Of a DNA stretch of 64,000 bases, positions 41,122-49,741 are shown piece by piece; the first letter of the stretch is position 1; the number at the start of each line of letters is the position of its first letter. The notes beneath the pieces are model-generated. The model was not told the origin of the DNA. It was given only the letters and a program-made list of their open reading frames with translations, and did not search any database. Source of the stretch: Streptomyces tateyamensis (GTDB lineage: Bacteria > Actinomycetota > Actinomycetes > Streptomycetales > Streptomycetaceae); assembly GCF_003205575.1 (NCBI RefSeq), contig NZ_PYBW01000005.1, forward strand, positions 62,001 through 126,000, given 5' to 3'. A program made the position numbers and the translations under genes.

Positions 41122-43179
41122 TCAGCCGCTGACACTCGCAGCGCCGGTCTCCAGGTGCCCGGTCGCCCGGCGGCTCCACGAGGAATCGCTGTCGACCGTC
41201 ACGGTGAAGTCGTACCAGCCGTTGCTGATCGACACCTGGTTGAAGTAGTCGGAGACCGAGGCCCCGGGCGCGACCCGGTAGGTCCAGCTGCCGCTGCGGT
41301 AGTAGTTCGACTTCACGGTGAACGTGACCGCGCTCGCACCGGAGTTGGTCATGGTGAACCAGACCGCGCCCTTGCCGGTGTCGGGGGCCGGCGCGTAGGA
41401 GGTGGTGGCCTCCACCGTCTTGCCGGCGCCGTTGGCGTTGCCGGTGAAGCGGCGCAGGAAGCGGTTGGGGCCCGTGCAGGTCAGGTCGTACTGGCCTTCG
41501 CCGAAGCCGGCGCCCACGTTGAAGAAGTCGCTGGTGCTGCCGTCGGTCCCGTTGCTGGACGGGGCGACGGTGTACTGCCACGGGCCGCCGCTGCGGTAGG
41601 CGTTGGCGTAGATCGAGTAGTGCGCCCAGGCGGTGGCCTGCGGGCCCTGGTTGGCCATGTCGATCCAGAGCAGCACCTTGCCGGCCGCGTCGTACTCGAT
41701 CCGGTCCACCCAGGCGTTGGGCTGGTAGGGCAGCGCGCGGGCCGGCTTGGTGCCCGCCTCCTGGGTGGGCATCGAGTTGGTGCCCGGGCTCGGGTTGATC
41801 TGCAGGTTGGCGGTGGCCTGGCTGATCGTGGCACTGGTGTCGGGCAGCGCCGGGAGGCCGTAGACCGGGTGGGCGAAGTCGAAGGCACCGGTCAGGTCGC
41901 CGCAGACCTGCCGGCGCCAGGCGCTGATGTTCCCGCAGACCGCCGGGGTGCCGAGCGCGGCGGTCCAGGTCTCCAGGAACTGGATCACGCTGGTGTGGTC
42001 GTAGACCCGGGAGTCGACCCAGCCGCCGCGGGTCCACGGGGAGGCGATGATCATCGGCACCCGGAAGCCCAGGCCGATGTTGGTGTTGTTGTAGAACTCC
42101 CCGGCGGTGCCGGCCGGCGCGACCGGCGGCGGCACGTGGTCGAAGAAGCCGTCGTTCTCGTCGTAGTTGAGGAACAGCACGGTGGAGTTGAAGGTGTCCG
42201 GGTTGGCGGCCAGCGCCTGCAGCACCAGGTTGACGAAGTGCGCGCCGTTCTCCGGCGGGCCGTCCGGGTGCTCGGAGAAGAGCTGGTTGGACACCACCCA
42301 GGAGACCTGCGGCAGCGTGCCGTTGACCGAGTCGGCGCGGATCGCGGCGGCGATGTCGTCCGGGGTCGAGCCGGTGGAGGGCACCGAGCCCATGCCGCGC
42401 TGGGCCAGCGGGCTGCCGCTCGCGGCGCCGGTGAACTGGTTGAAGTAGGCCAGCGCGTTGTCGCCGTAGTTGTCGGAGGCGTTCTGGTAGACCTTCCAGC
42501 TCACGCCCGCGTTCTGCAGCGCCTCGGCGTAGGTCTGCCAGTGCAGGCCCTTCTCGTCGCCGCCGTCGTAGGCCGGGCCGCCCGCGGTGCCGGCCGGGTC
42601 GATCGTGCCGGACCACAGGTAGGTGCGGTTGGGGCCGGTGGCCGACAGGATCGAGCAGTGGTACGCGTCGCAGATCGTGTAGGCGTCGGCCAGCGCGTAG
42701 TGGAACGGGATGTCCGACCGGTTCATGAAGCCCATGGTCCGGTCCGAGCCCTTGGCCGAGATCCAGGAGTCCATCTTGCCGTTGTTCCAGGCGCCGTGCT
42801 GGGTGCCCCAGGAGTGGTCCAGCGACCCGTCGCACTGCGCCAGCTGCTCCTTGCTGACGCCCCACCACCAGGTGCTGGTGGCGCTCAGCTGCCAGGGGTA
42901 CTGCCGGCCGCTGCCGTTGGGCTGGTTGAAGACGCTGTTGCCGCCGGAGATCTGGATGGCGGCACGGTCGCCGAAGCCCCGCACACCCTTCAGGGTGCCG
43001 AAGTAGTGGTCGAAGCTGCGGTTCTCCTGCATCAGCACCACGACGTGCTTGACGTCGCGGATGGTACCGGTGGTCGCCGCGTTCGCGCGGGCGGCGGTGC
43101 CGGGCAGTACGTCCAGGCCGACGGCTGCGCCGAGCGCGGCGGCGGAACCGAGGAAGGTACGACGAGTGACGGGGGTCAC
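41122..43179 (-). CDS. Tat-exported phosphocholine-specific phospholipase C
   Basis: A 685-residue phospholipase C of the acid-phosphatase/phosphoesterase superfamily. The N-terminus VTPVTRRTFLGSAAALGAAVG is a Tat signal with twin arginines. The catalytic domain starts HVVVLMQENRSFDHYFGTLK with the nucleophile region, and continues with ENDGFFDHVPPP and HTSVIQFLE. Two C-terminal DUF756-type beta domains (about 480-685) follow, as in Pseudomonas and actinobacterial PLCs. It hydrolyses phosphatidylcholine or sphingomyelin head groups outside the cell. GTG at 43179 has GGAGG five bases upstream. No PHO box was recognised upstream. Confidence 0.93.
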   Translation of the reverse strand: MTPVTRRTFLGSAAALGAAVGLDVLPGTAARANAATTGTIRDVKHVVVLMQENRSFDHYFGTLKGVRGFGDRAAIQISGGNSVFNQPNGSGRQYPWQLSATSTWWWGVSKEQLAQCDGSLDHSWGTQHGAWNNGKMDSWISAKGSDRTMGFMNRSDIPFHYALADAYTICDAYHCSILSATGPNRTYLWSGTIDPAGTAGGPAYDGGDEKGLHWQTYAEALQNAGVSWKVYQNASDNYGDNALAYFNQFTGAASGSPLAQRGMGSVPSTGSTPDDIAAAIRADSVNGTLPQVSWVVSNQLFSEHPDGPPENGAHFVNLVLQALAANPDTFNSTVLFLNYDENDGFFDHVPPPVAPAGTAGEFYNNTNIGLGFRVPMIIASPWTRGGWVDSRVYDHTSVIQFLETWTAALGTPAVCGNISAWRRQVCGDLTGAFDFAHPVYGLPALPDTSATISQATANLQINPSPGTNSMPTQEAGTKPARALPYQPNAWVDRIEYDAAGKVLLWIDMANQGPQATAWAHYSIYANAYRSGGPWQYTVAPSSNGTDGSTSDFFNVGAGFGEGQYDLTCTGPNRFLRRFTGNANGAGKTVEATTSYAPAPDTGKGAVWFTMTNSGASAVTFTVKSNYYRSGSWTYRVAPGASVSDYFNQVSISNGWYDFTVTVDSDSSWSRRATGHLETGAASVSG

Positions 43180-43302
43180 AGATGCCTCCGGAAAGAAAGC
43201 TGTACAACTCCAGCGCCGGAGACTCTGCGACACATAGATGTCAACTGTCCAGTAACAATGTGGCGTCAAGATGAAGGCAAGACAACCGTTGCCCGGCCCG
43301 CA

Positions 43303-43341
43303 GGTCAGCGGGGGTGACGGTGCCCCGCACCCCCGCTGACC
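43303..43341 (-). terminator. Terminator after the CG0192-like gene
   Basis: A perfect 14-base stem (43303-43316 with CACCCCCGCTGACC at 43328-43341) and an 11-base loop, directly after the stop at 43347 on the minus strand. It insulates the phospholipase promoter from the upstream gene. Confidence 0.8.
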
Positions 43342-43346
43342 AGCCG

Positions 43347-43910
43347 TCAGCTCACGTCCTCGCTGGTCAGCGCGGCGAACACGGCCCGGACCTCGGTGCC
43401 GTCCGATGCCTGCCAGACCCCCGTGACCACGGCCGTCGCACCGGCGGGGGCGGACTCGCCGAGCACCCGCTGGACGTGCAGCACTCCGCCCTCGCCGACC
43501 GGTCCGACCTGGACCGTCCGGTCCACGGCGTCGCTGTCGTCCTGCGCCTGGGCCACCGCGCGGCCGGCCAGCAGCGCGCGCAGCTGCTCGACCAGAACCG
43601 GGTCCCGCACGCCGTCGTACACCCAGCGGGTGCCCAGCACACCGTGCTCGGTGGTCCCGATCAGCGCGGCCTCGGCCTCGGGGCCCGGCAGCGGGGCGCC
43701 GCGGTAGGTCAGCGGCACCAGGTACGCCACCGACCCCGCGGTCACCACCAAGAACTCCATCCCCACCTCCCCCGCCGGGTCGTCCAGCCGGAACCCGCCG
43801 GCCCGGACCGGCGCCGCGCCGGACCCGGCGTACCAGTCCTGCTGCGGCAGCCAGGCGGCGAGCAGCTCCAGCTTGGTCGGCGTCAACGTGGTGTGGTGGA
43901 TGACGGCCAT
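43347..43910 (-). CDS. CG0192-like maltokinase N-cap domain protein
   Basis: A 187-residue protein matching the stand-alone maltokinase N-terminal cap-like (CG0192) proteins often labelled 1,4-alpha-glucan branching protein in Streptomyces. Signature segments are MAVIHHTTLTPTKLELLAAW, QQDWYAGSG, RLDDPAGEVGMEFLVV and RGAPLPGPEAEAALIGTTEH. The family label reflects the cap domain of trehalose-pathway maltokinases; no kinase domain is present here, so a catalytic role is unlikely and the function is unknown. ATG at 43910 begins the conserved N-terminus. Confidence 0.88.
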   Translation of the reverse strand: MAVIHHTTLTPTKLELLAAWLPQQDWYAGSGAAPVRAGGFRLDDPAGEVGMEFLVVTAGSVAYLVPLTYRGAPLPGPEAEAALIGTTEHGVLGTRWVYDGVRDPVLVEQLRALLAGRAVAQAQDDSDAVDRTVQVGPVGEGGVLHVQRVLGESAPAGATAVVTGVWQASDGTEVRAVFAALTSEDVS

Positions 43911-44038
43911 GACACTCCTGCCCCATTGGTGTTGAATGATCCGCCGACGAACCTACCGGTCCGTCAGCACGGCCTACGGACAGGGTCCGCGCATCCGTGC
44001 CGAGGAGTCAGCAGTTCCGCAGTGTCGAGGAGCCAGTG

Positions 44039-44386
44039 GTGCACATCTTCCGGTTCGACCGCGCCGAGCGGCCGATCACCCGCTTCGCCAGCACCGGCGC
44101 CACCGCCACCCGGGTGGCGGCCGGCGACGGGCCCGGATACGTGACCTGCCTGGCCATCGCGCCGGGCGGGGCGATCGGCACCCACCCGGCCCCGGTCCGC
44201 CAACTCTTCCTGGTGGTGGCGGGCGAGGGCTGGGTGGCCGGTCCCGACGGGCAGCAGGTGGCGTTGACGGCCGGGTGGGGTGTCTGCTGGGAGGCGGGAG
44301 AGCAGCACACCTCGGGGACCGAGTCGGGGCTGACCGCCCTCGCGGTGGAGGGCGACGGACTCCAGCTCTACGCGCCCCAGGACTGA
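44039..44386 (+). CDS. Cupin-domain protein
   Basis: A 115-residue single-domain cupin. The two cupin motifs are recognisable: G(x)nHxaP-like IGTHPAPVRQLFLVVAGEGW and, near the end, GWGVCWEAGEQHTSGTE with a conserved Glu/His. The metal site is partly degenerate (one clear His per motif). GTG at 44039 is preferred over GTG at 44036 because GAGGAG lies six bases upstream. It is divergent from the CG0192-like gene and convergent with the sugar kinase gene. Function cannot be assigned beyond small-molecule or regulatory binding. Confidence 0.82.
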   Translation: MHIFRFDRAERPITRFASTGATATRVAAGDGPGYVTCLAIAPGGAIGTHPAPVRQLFLVVAGEGWVAGPDGQQVALTAGWGVCWEAGEQHTSGTESGLTALAVEGDGLQLYAPQD

Positions 44387-44411
44387 CCCAGCGTCAGCCC
44401 CGCCGGAGGCA

Positions 44412-45308
44412 TCAGCCCCACGCGGGATCCGTCAACTCCGTGCGTCCGATGAACTCCGCGCGGGTGGCGGGTACGGTGCAGGCGTACGCGCCCGCCCGTG
44501 CCCCGTACCCGGCGCAACGCCCCCAGGGCTCGCCGGCCAGCCAGCCGAAGAGGAATCCGCAGGCGAACGCGTCCCCCGCACCGTTGGAGTCCACCACCGC
44601 GGCCGGCGGCTCGACGGCGGGCAGCTGGCGGACCGCCCCGTCCGCCAGCAGGTACGCGCCGTCCGCCCCCGCCGTGGCCACCACGGCCCGGGCCCGCCCG
44701 CGCTCGGCGATGCTGCGCATGGTCGCCTCGGGGTCGGCCAGCGCTGCGGCGGACAGGAAGACCAGGTCCGCCTGGAAGGCGAACTCCTCGTGGTACGGGT
44801 TGCGGCCGTCCCAGTCGTGCAGGTCGGTGGAGGTGGTCACCCCGGCCGCGTGCAGCATCGGCAGCGCGCTCGCGCACGGCTGGGTGATCGCGACGTGCGC
44901 GTGCCGGCTGCGCCGCGCCAGCTCGTCCACCACCGCCGGTGACAGCCCGTCGGCCGCTCCCCCTCGGGTGCCGTCGTAGAGCGAGAGCCGGCGCCCGTCC
45001 GGGCCGACCAGGTTGACCGCGCGCTTGGTGCCGCCGGGGTGCGGCAGCGCGGTGAGCCCCACGCCGTGCTCGCGGTGCAGGGCGCGGACCAGTTCGCCCT
45101 CGGGGTCCGCGCCGAGCAGGTCCAGGTGGTGGGTGCGCAGGCCGAGCGCGGCCAGGCCCAGGGCCACCATGTCCCCGGTCTGCCCGGCCCGGGTCACGAT
45201 GCCGGGCACGTGGTAGCTGTCGGCGTACGGGAGCGGGAGCTGCGGGACCTGGACGATGGTGTCCACCCCGGCGCCGCCGAGGACCAGCACGTCGTACTCG
45301 GTGCGCAT
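44412..45308 (-). CDS. PfkB-family carbohydrate kinase
   Basis: A 298-residue ribokinase/PfkB kinase. The N-terminal signature is DVLVLGGAGVDTIVQVPQLP, with the substrate region GIVTRAGQTGDMVALGLAAL, and the C-terminal signature DSNGAGDAFACGFLFG contains the catalytic Asp and anion hole. It phosphorylates a sugar or nucleoside with ATP; the specific substrate is not evident. ATG at 45308 is favoured over 45314 by the spacing to AGGAAGGG. An 11-bp triple repeat lies just upstream. No transporter gene is linked. Confidence 0.88.
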   Translation of the reverse strand: MRTEYDVLVLGGAGVDTIVQVPQLPLPYADSYHVPGIVTRAGQTGDMVALGLAALGLRTHHLDLLGADPEGELVRALHREHGVGLTALPHPGGTKRAVNLVGPDGRRLSLYDGTRGGAADGLSPAVVDELARRSRHAHVAITQPCASALPMLHAAGVTTSTDLHDWDGRNPYHEEFAFQADLVFLSAAALADPEATMRSIAERGRARAVVATAGADGAYLLADGAVRQLPAVEPPAAVVDSNGAGDAFACGFLFGWLAGEPWGRCAGYGARAGAYACTVPATRAEFIGRTELTDPAWG

Positions 45309-45324
45309 GGGCATCCCTTCCTCC

Positions 45325-45357
45325 GCCGTCGACCCGCCGTCGACCCGCCGTCGACCC
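45325..45357. repeat. Triple 11-bp tandem repeat
   Basis: Three perfect copies of GCCGTCGACCC lie in the 5' leader of the sugar kinase gene, just upstream of its ribosome-binding site. Copy number could vary by slippage and alter leader length. Confidence 0.8.
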
Positions 45358-45397
45358 CGCGAGTCAAGCAGGTGACGGATCATCGGAACAAGGAATT

Positions 45398-46033
45398 TCA
45401 GAAACTTTCCGCAAGCTCTTGCGACGTGCTGCGGCCGAAGTAGATCAGCTCCGGCGCCGCGGGCACCGCGAGCTCACGGAAGCCGAGCCGCCGGTAGAAC
45501 GCGCCGGCGGGAGCGTTGGCGGCCAGCATCCCCAGGTGGACCGCGCCCACCCCGCGGGCATTGAGCGCCCCCAGCAGCGCGGCTATCAACTCCCGCCCGT
45601 AGCCGGCCCGCTGATGGCTCGGCAGCAGGTCGATGTGCAGGTGCGCCGGGTAGTCGGCCAGCTCCGGGACCAGCATCCGCTCGGGGGTGTGCAACAGCTC
45701 GGCCATCTGCTCGCCCGGAGTCACCGGTACCCCGGCCGGGCGCGGCAGCCGCTCGGCGACCCGGGGCAGCCACTCGGCCCGGAACCGGCGGACGAACTCG
45801 GCCGTGTCCGCCGTCCCGAGGACGTACCCGACCGCCCGCTCGCCGTCGTCCACCACGAACGCGAGCTCGGGCTCCAGCACCGTGTACGGCTCGGCGAAGA
45901 TGCTGGGCAGCAAGGCCAGGTCCGGATACACCTCCCGCGAGTCGCCACCGGCCAGCCCGGTACGCACGCAGATGTCCGCCACCGCCGCGCGGTCGGTGGG
46001 GCGGTAGGGACGGATGATCGCTCGTTCGGTCAT
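45398..46033 (-). CDS. GNAT-family N-acetyltransferase
   Basis: A 211-residue GNAT acetyltransferase. The acetyl-CoA motif A is LHIDLLPSHQRAGYGRELIA with the Q/R-x-x-G-x-G pattern, followed by GVGAVHLGMLAANAPAGAFY and RRLGFREL as motif B. The N-terminal part (IIRPYRPTDRAAVADICVRT) is typical. The acceptor is unknown. ATG at 46033 has no close ribosome-binding site, so a leaderless or alternative start is possible. It is divergent from the flavodoxin-fold gene. Confidence 0.88.
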   Translation of the reverse strand: MTERAIIRPYRPTDRAAVADICVRTGLAGGDSREVYPDLALLPSIFAEPYTVLEPELAFVVDDGERAVGYVLGTADTAEFVRRFRAEWLPRVAERLPRPAGVPVTPGEQMAELLHTPERMLVPELADYPAHLHIDLLPSHQRAGYGRELIAALLGALNARGVGAVHLGMLAANAPAGAFYRRLGFRELAVPAAPELIYFGRSTSQELAESF

Positions 46034-46106
46034 GATGCCGAGCGTAGAGCCTCCCCGTGCGCCCCTGCCGTACCATCGGTGTTCGATCACTTCGGGGGGC
46101 AGCAGT

Positions 46107-46703
46107 ATGAATCGGATCGGGGTCTACCTGGCGCACCCGCGCCCTGGCAGCTTCAACCACGCACTCTTCGAGGCCGTGGTGGACGAACTGCGCGGCCGTG
46201 GCTGCGAGGTGCGCGCCCACGACCTCTGCGAGGAGGGCTTCGAACCGCTGCTCACCGCCGCCGAGACCGGCACGGTGGCCGCCGCCAGGACCGCCACCGA
46301 TCGCCAACTCGCTCTGCACCGGGCCGAGGTGGCCACTCTGGACGGCCTGGTGCTGATCCACCCGAACTGGTGGGGCATGCCGCCCGCGGTACTGGTCGGC
46401 TGGGTGCAGCGGGTCCTGGTGCCCGGCGTCGCCTACAAGCTCGGCACGGCCGACGGCGAGCCCGCCGGGCTGCTGCGGGCCGGGCGCGCCCTGGTGCTCA
46501 ACACCTCGGACACGCCCGAAGCCCGCGAACACGCCGAGTTCGGCGACCCGTTGGAGCGGATCTGGGCGGCCTGCGTGCTGCCCTACGTCGGGGTGCACGA
46601 GGTCCGGCGCACGGTGTTCCGGACGGTGACCGACTCCTCTCCCGAGCAGCGGGCCGCCTGGCTCCGACAGGCACGGGAGCAGGCGGCCGCGCTGGCCGGC
46701 TGA
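46107..46703 (+). CDS. Flavodoxin-fold NAD(P)H oxidoreductase
   Basis: A 198-residue flavodoxin-2 family protein related to quinone reductases and KefF. The FMN phosphate loop is IGVYLAHPRPGSFNHALFEA, and HPNWWGMPPAVLVGWVQRVL followed by VPGVAYKL is the family signature around the isoalloxazine. It probably reduces quinones or azo/nitro compounds with NAD(P)H. ATG at 46107 follows a G-rich ribosome-binding site. It is a single gene. Confidence 0.88.
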   Translation: MNRIGVYLAHPRPGSFNHALFEAVVDELRGRGCEVRAHDLCEEGFEPLLTAAETGTVAAARTATDRQLALHRAEVATLDGLVLIHPNWWGMPPAVLVGWVQRVLVPGVAYKLGTADGEPAGLLRAGRALVLNTSDTPEAREHAEFGDPLERIWAACVLPYVGVHEVRRTVFRTVTDSSPEQRAAWLRQAREQAAALAG

Positions 46704-46785
46704 GCAGTCGGCGACAGCTCCGCCGACCGGGTCGGCCGAGCCCTCGGGCGACCCGGTCAGCAGAGCACTCGGCGCGGTCCGCAGC

Positions 46786-47652
46786 CTACCTTCGGCCCGC
46801 GTCGGTCGCGAAGACACCGCCGGGGAATGCCCCGTTGGCCACCGTTGCCGCCGTCAGCTTGCCCGCCAGCTCGGTGAGCCGGGCCACCCCCGCCTCGCCG
46901 AGCAGCTGGTAGGGCGCCACGGCCAGCCGGTCCGTGCGCTCCTCGATCTGCTGGCGCAGCTGCTCGCCGGCCTCGGTCAACTCGCCCACCGCGTCCAGCA
47001 GCCCGCGCGAGCGCAGCCGGTCCTCGGCGGCGGCCCACTCCTGCTCGCTCCAGCCCCGGGTGGCCCGCGCCGCCTCGGGGAGGAAGCCCTTGCCGGTCGC
47101 AGTGTGGCTGATCAGCGCCTCCAGTCCGTCCAGTTCGGCATCCAGCAGGGCGGCCAGGTGCCCGTCCCCCCGGTGTTCGCGCAGCAGCGTGGCCGCGTGC
47201 CACAGGCGCAGCCCGGGCTCCTCGGGCACGGCCAGCTCCGCGTGCGCCGCGTACAGCGGCCGCCCGGCCGGGGCGCACGCCTGGCTGGCCCGCAGCGCCA
47301 GCTCGGCCGCCTCGGCCAGCTCCGCCGAGGCCAGCAACTCGGCGCCCAGCGTGCGCTGCTGAGCGGCGGCCACAGCGCGCAGCCGGGCCGCCAGCACCTG
47401 CTCGGGCGCGGCGATCTCCCACAGTGCGGGGACGTGACGGGCGATCAGCGCCGGGTTGAAGTTGTAGAACGTTCCGGCCACCACCCCGGCCCCGACCCGC
47501 CCCATCGCGGCGGCCCGCCCGGCGAAGTAGCTCATCGCACCCCGCTCCAGCCCCAGCGCGGTGAACTCCGTCTGGGTCTCCGGCGCGAAGTAGACCATCG
47601 AGTGCAGCGGATTGACCACGTTGTAGCAGCGCCTACCGGCGAGTAGCGTCAT
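46786..47652 (-). CDS. SCO6745-family protein
   Basis: A 288-residue protein of the actinobacterial SCO6745 family, sometimes annotated as SalK or helix-turn-helix-like. Family hallmarks are the N-terminal YNVVNPLHSMVYFAPETQTE, GLERGAMSYFAGRAAAMG and VVAGTFYNFNP, and the C-terminal winged-helix-like region with WSEQEWAAAEDRLRSRGLLD and LTEAGEQLRQQIEERTDRLA. The C-terminal part may bind DNA or another protein. Length fits the family. The function is not known. ATG at 47652 gives the expected N-terminus. Confidence 0.88.
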   Translation of the reverse strand: MTLLAGRRCYNVVNPLHSMVYFAPETQTEFTALGLERGAMSYFAGRAAAMGRVGAGVVAGTFYNFNPALIARHVPALWEIAAPEQVLAARLRAVAAAQQRTLGAELLASAELAEAAELALRASQACAPAGRPLYAAHAELAVPEEPGLRLWHAATLLREHRGDGHLAALLDAELDGLEALISHTATGKGFLPEAARATRGWSEQEWAAAEDRLRSRGLLDAVGELTEAGEQLRQQIEERTDRLAVAPYQLLGEAGVARLTELAGKLTAATVANGAFPGGVFATDAGRR

Positions 47653-47800
47653 GCGGCCAACCGTACTCCCAGCGGTCCCAGCAGACTACGGCTTCCGACC
47701 CCGGCCGGGTAGGGCGGCGGGGTCACGCGCAGGACGGGGCCGGGCTCGTGCGGCAGGATGCGCCGACTCACAGGTCGCCGCCCCCTGCTTCGACCAGGCC

Positions 47801-47820
47801 TGACCTGACCTGACCTGACC
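47801..47820. repeat. Pentanucleotide microsatellite
   Basis: Four perfect TGACC units in an intergenic stretch between the SCO6745-like gene and a small secreted-protein gene. It is short but may vary by slippage. Confidence 0.75.
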
Positions 47821-47851
47821 TGCCCCTCGCCCCGTCCCGCCCGACGCACTC

Positions 47852-48064
47852 TCAGGAGTGCCCGCCCACCAACCCCGCGGCGCCGTCCCTGGCCGTGGTC
47901 ACCACCAGGTCCGGCACCCGCTCGGTGATCGGGCGAGCCGCCTCTGCGGCCGTCGGCGGCGGGCCGCCCAGGCTCTCGGCCGCGGCGCACGGGGCGGCGG
48001 CGAGCACGGCGAGGGCGGCGGTGGCAACGCCGGCGGCGAGCCGGCTGCGGGTCGTCAGCGTCAT
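47852..48064 (-). CDS. Small secreted protein
   Basis: A 70-residue protein with a clear Sec signal peptide: basic TLTTRSRLAAG, hydrophobic VATAALAVLAAAPCAA and a probable cleavage at AAA-ES. The mature part is about 40 residues, with ITERVPDLVVTTARDGAAGL and a terminal GGHS. No cysteine remains after cleavage. It is located between the SCO6745-like gene and the EF-G-like remnant. Function unknown; small size and context leave some doubt that it is expressed. Confidence 0.5.
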   Translation of the reverse strand: MTLTTRSRLAAGVATAALAVLAAAPCAAAESLGGPPPTAAEAARPITERVPDLVVTTARDGAAGLVGGHS

Positions 48065-48179
48065 GCCCTGTCCAACGACCGGCCCCGGCCCCCGTCGCTC
48101 ACCTCACCCCGAACGGCTCAACGGACCCTGCCGGGTGCGGCGGCCCGAAGGCCCGGCCGCCGCACCGCTGTCACCGCTG

Positions 48180-49369
48180 TCACCGCTCCGCCGGCGCCGG
48201 CGCGTACCCGGCGGCCCGGGTGCTGAACCTCCCGCGCCCCTGGGTGCGGCTGCGCAGCCGGGTGGCGTAGCCGAACAGCTCGGCCAGCGGGACGGTGGCC
48301 GAGACCACCGCCGTGCCCGAGCGGACCGCCTGGCCGGTGACCCGGCCGCGGCGGGCCGCGAGGTCGCCCAGCACGGCGCCCACGGCCTCCTGCGGAACCG
48401 TCACCGTCACCTCCGCGACCGGCTCCAGCAGCACCATCGCGCACCGCCGCAGCGCCTCGCGCAGGCCCAGCCGGCCGGCCGTGCGGAAGGCGAGCTCCGA
48501 GGAGTCCTTGGGATGGGTCGCCCCGTCCGTCAGCACCACCCGCAGCCCGGTCACCGGGTGCCCGCCCAGTGGCCCGTCCGCCAGCGCGTCCCGGCAGCCG
48601 GCCTCGACCGCCCGCACGTACTCCGCCGGGACCCGCCCGCCGACCACGGTGGAGGCGAAGGCGAACTCGCCCTGCGACCACGGCTCGACGTCCAGCACCA
48701 GGTGCGCGAACTGCCCGGCCCCGCCGTCCTGCTTGACGTGCCGGAAGACCACCCCGGCAACGCCGCGCCCGACCGTCTCCCGGTAGGAGACCCGCGGCCG
48801 ACCCACCGTCAGCTCGGGGCCGCCGGCCTGGCGCAGCTTCTCCACCGCGACCTCCAGGTGCAGCTTTCCCAGGCCGGAGAGCACGGTCTGCCCGGTCTCC
48901 GGGTCGGTCCGCACCGCCAGTCGAGCTTGTTGACGAAGGCGATCCGCGGCACGCCGTGCCGGTCGGCCTGCCGCCAGACCGACTCGCTCTGCGGCTCGAC
49001 CCCGGCCACCGCGTCGAAGACCGCGACCGCACCGTCGAGCACCCGCAGCGAGCGCTCCACCTCGTCGGCGAAGTCGACGTGGCCGGGGGTGTCGATCAGG
49101 TTGATCCGGTGTCCGTCCCAGGCGCAGCTGACCGCGGCGGCGAAGATGGTGATGCCGCGTTCGCGCTCCTGCGGGTCGAAGTCGGTGACGGTGGTGCCGT
49201 CGTGGACCTCGCCGCGCTTGTGGGTGCTGCCGGTGGCGAACAGGATCCGCTCGGTGAGCGTGGTCTTGCCCGCGTCGACGTGCGCGAGGATGCCGAGGTT
49301 GCGGACGTTCAGCGCGGTCCGGGTGGTGAGCGTCGTGGGGGTGGTCAGGGTGGTCAGGTCGGTGCGCAT
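48180..49369 (-). pseudogene. EF-G-like GTPase with large internal deletion
   Basis: The 5' part (49369-48920) encodes the start of a translational GTPase: [20 protein letters not shown] (G1), RERGIT (G2), [10 protein letters not shown] (G3) and FVNKLD (G4). At 48920 it joins, out of frame, to [20 protein letters not shown], a domain III segment, which then continues through domains IV and V to 48180. About 300 residues (rest of the G domain, domain II, start of III) are absent by comparison with EF-G. Translation would stop early. Before deletion it was an EF-G2 or ribosome-protection-like factor. A short leader ORF and hairpin precede it. Confidence 0.88.
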
Positions 49370-49428
49370 GGCCCGAGGCCTTTCGGGGTGGTGCGGGAGA
49401 TGGGCGGCGCGATTGCCCCGCTCCCCGA

Positions 49429-49460
49429 CCTGAGCAGGCGTCGGCTGACGGATGCTCAGG
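49429..49460 (-). promoter_or_regulatory. Attenuator-like hairpin between leader ORF and EF-G-like gene
   Basis: CCTGAGCA (49429-49436) and TGCTCAGG (49453-49460) form a perfect 8-base stem with a 16-base loop. The leader ORF stop codon (49456-49458) lies in the stem, so ribosome position would affect folding. It is 60 bp upstream of the EF-G-like start. Confidence 0.55.
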
Positions 49461-49569
49461 CGGTGGCGGGTCCCCGGTGCCGGCCGCGCGGCGGGCACCG
49501 GTGGACCCCGGACACCAGGATCACCTCGAACCGGGACGCGGGGACGACGGCAGCGGCGTGTGCACGCAT
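49456..49569 (-). CDS. Probable leader peptide (37 residues)
   Basis: A 38-codon reading frame with the best ribosome-binding site in its area, AAGGAGGAG six bases before the ATG at 49569. The peptide begins [16 protein letters not shown], continues [15 protein letters not shown], and has no signal or membrane segment. Its stop codon falls within the hairpin at 49429-49460, and the EF-G-like gene starts 86 bp further on. This layout is that of a translated leader controlling a downstream translation-factor or resistance gene. Expression and role are inferred. Confidence 0.55.
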   Translation of the reverse strand: MRAHAAAVVPASRFEVILVSGVHRCPPRGRHRGPATA

Positions 49570-49741
49570 GGCCGTCTCCTCCTTCGTCGTCCCAGTGGCG
49601 CCACAACTCGGCTGCAGCGCGCGGTCGTCGGCGAGTGTATGCAGCCCCGGCGCGGCGCGGCCACCGGTTTTGCCCGCGGCGCGCGAAGATCGGCCCGGGA
49701 CCAGTCAGAACGGCACGGCACCGAACGGAACGGAGGCGCCC

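Noticed and set aside
43180..43300. PHO box upstream of phospholipase C
   Set aside because: The stretch has TTGACA/TTGACG-like elements but not the direct repeats of GTTCACC type expected for PhoP in Streptomyces.
40999..43317. A 772-codon plus-strand open frame opposite phospholipase C
   Set aside because: Antisense shadow of a gene with clear catalytic motifs; no plausible domain of its own.
43180..43926. N-terminal extension of the phospholipase C frame
   Set aside because: The upstream in-frame sequence overlaps the CG0192-like gene out of frame and would bury the Tat signal; GTG 43179 with GGAGG is clearly the start.
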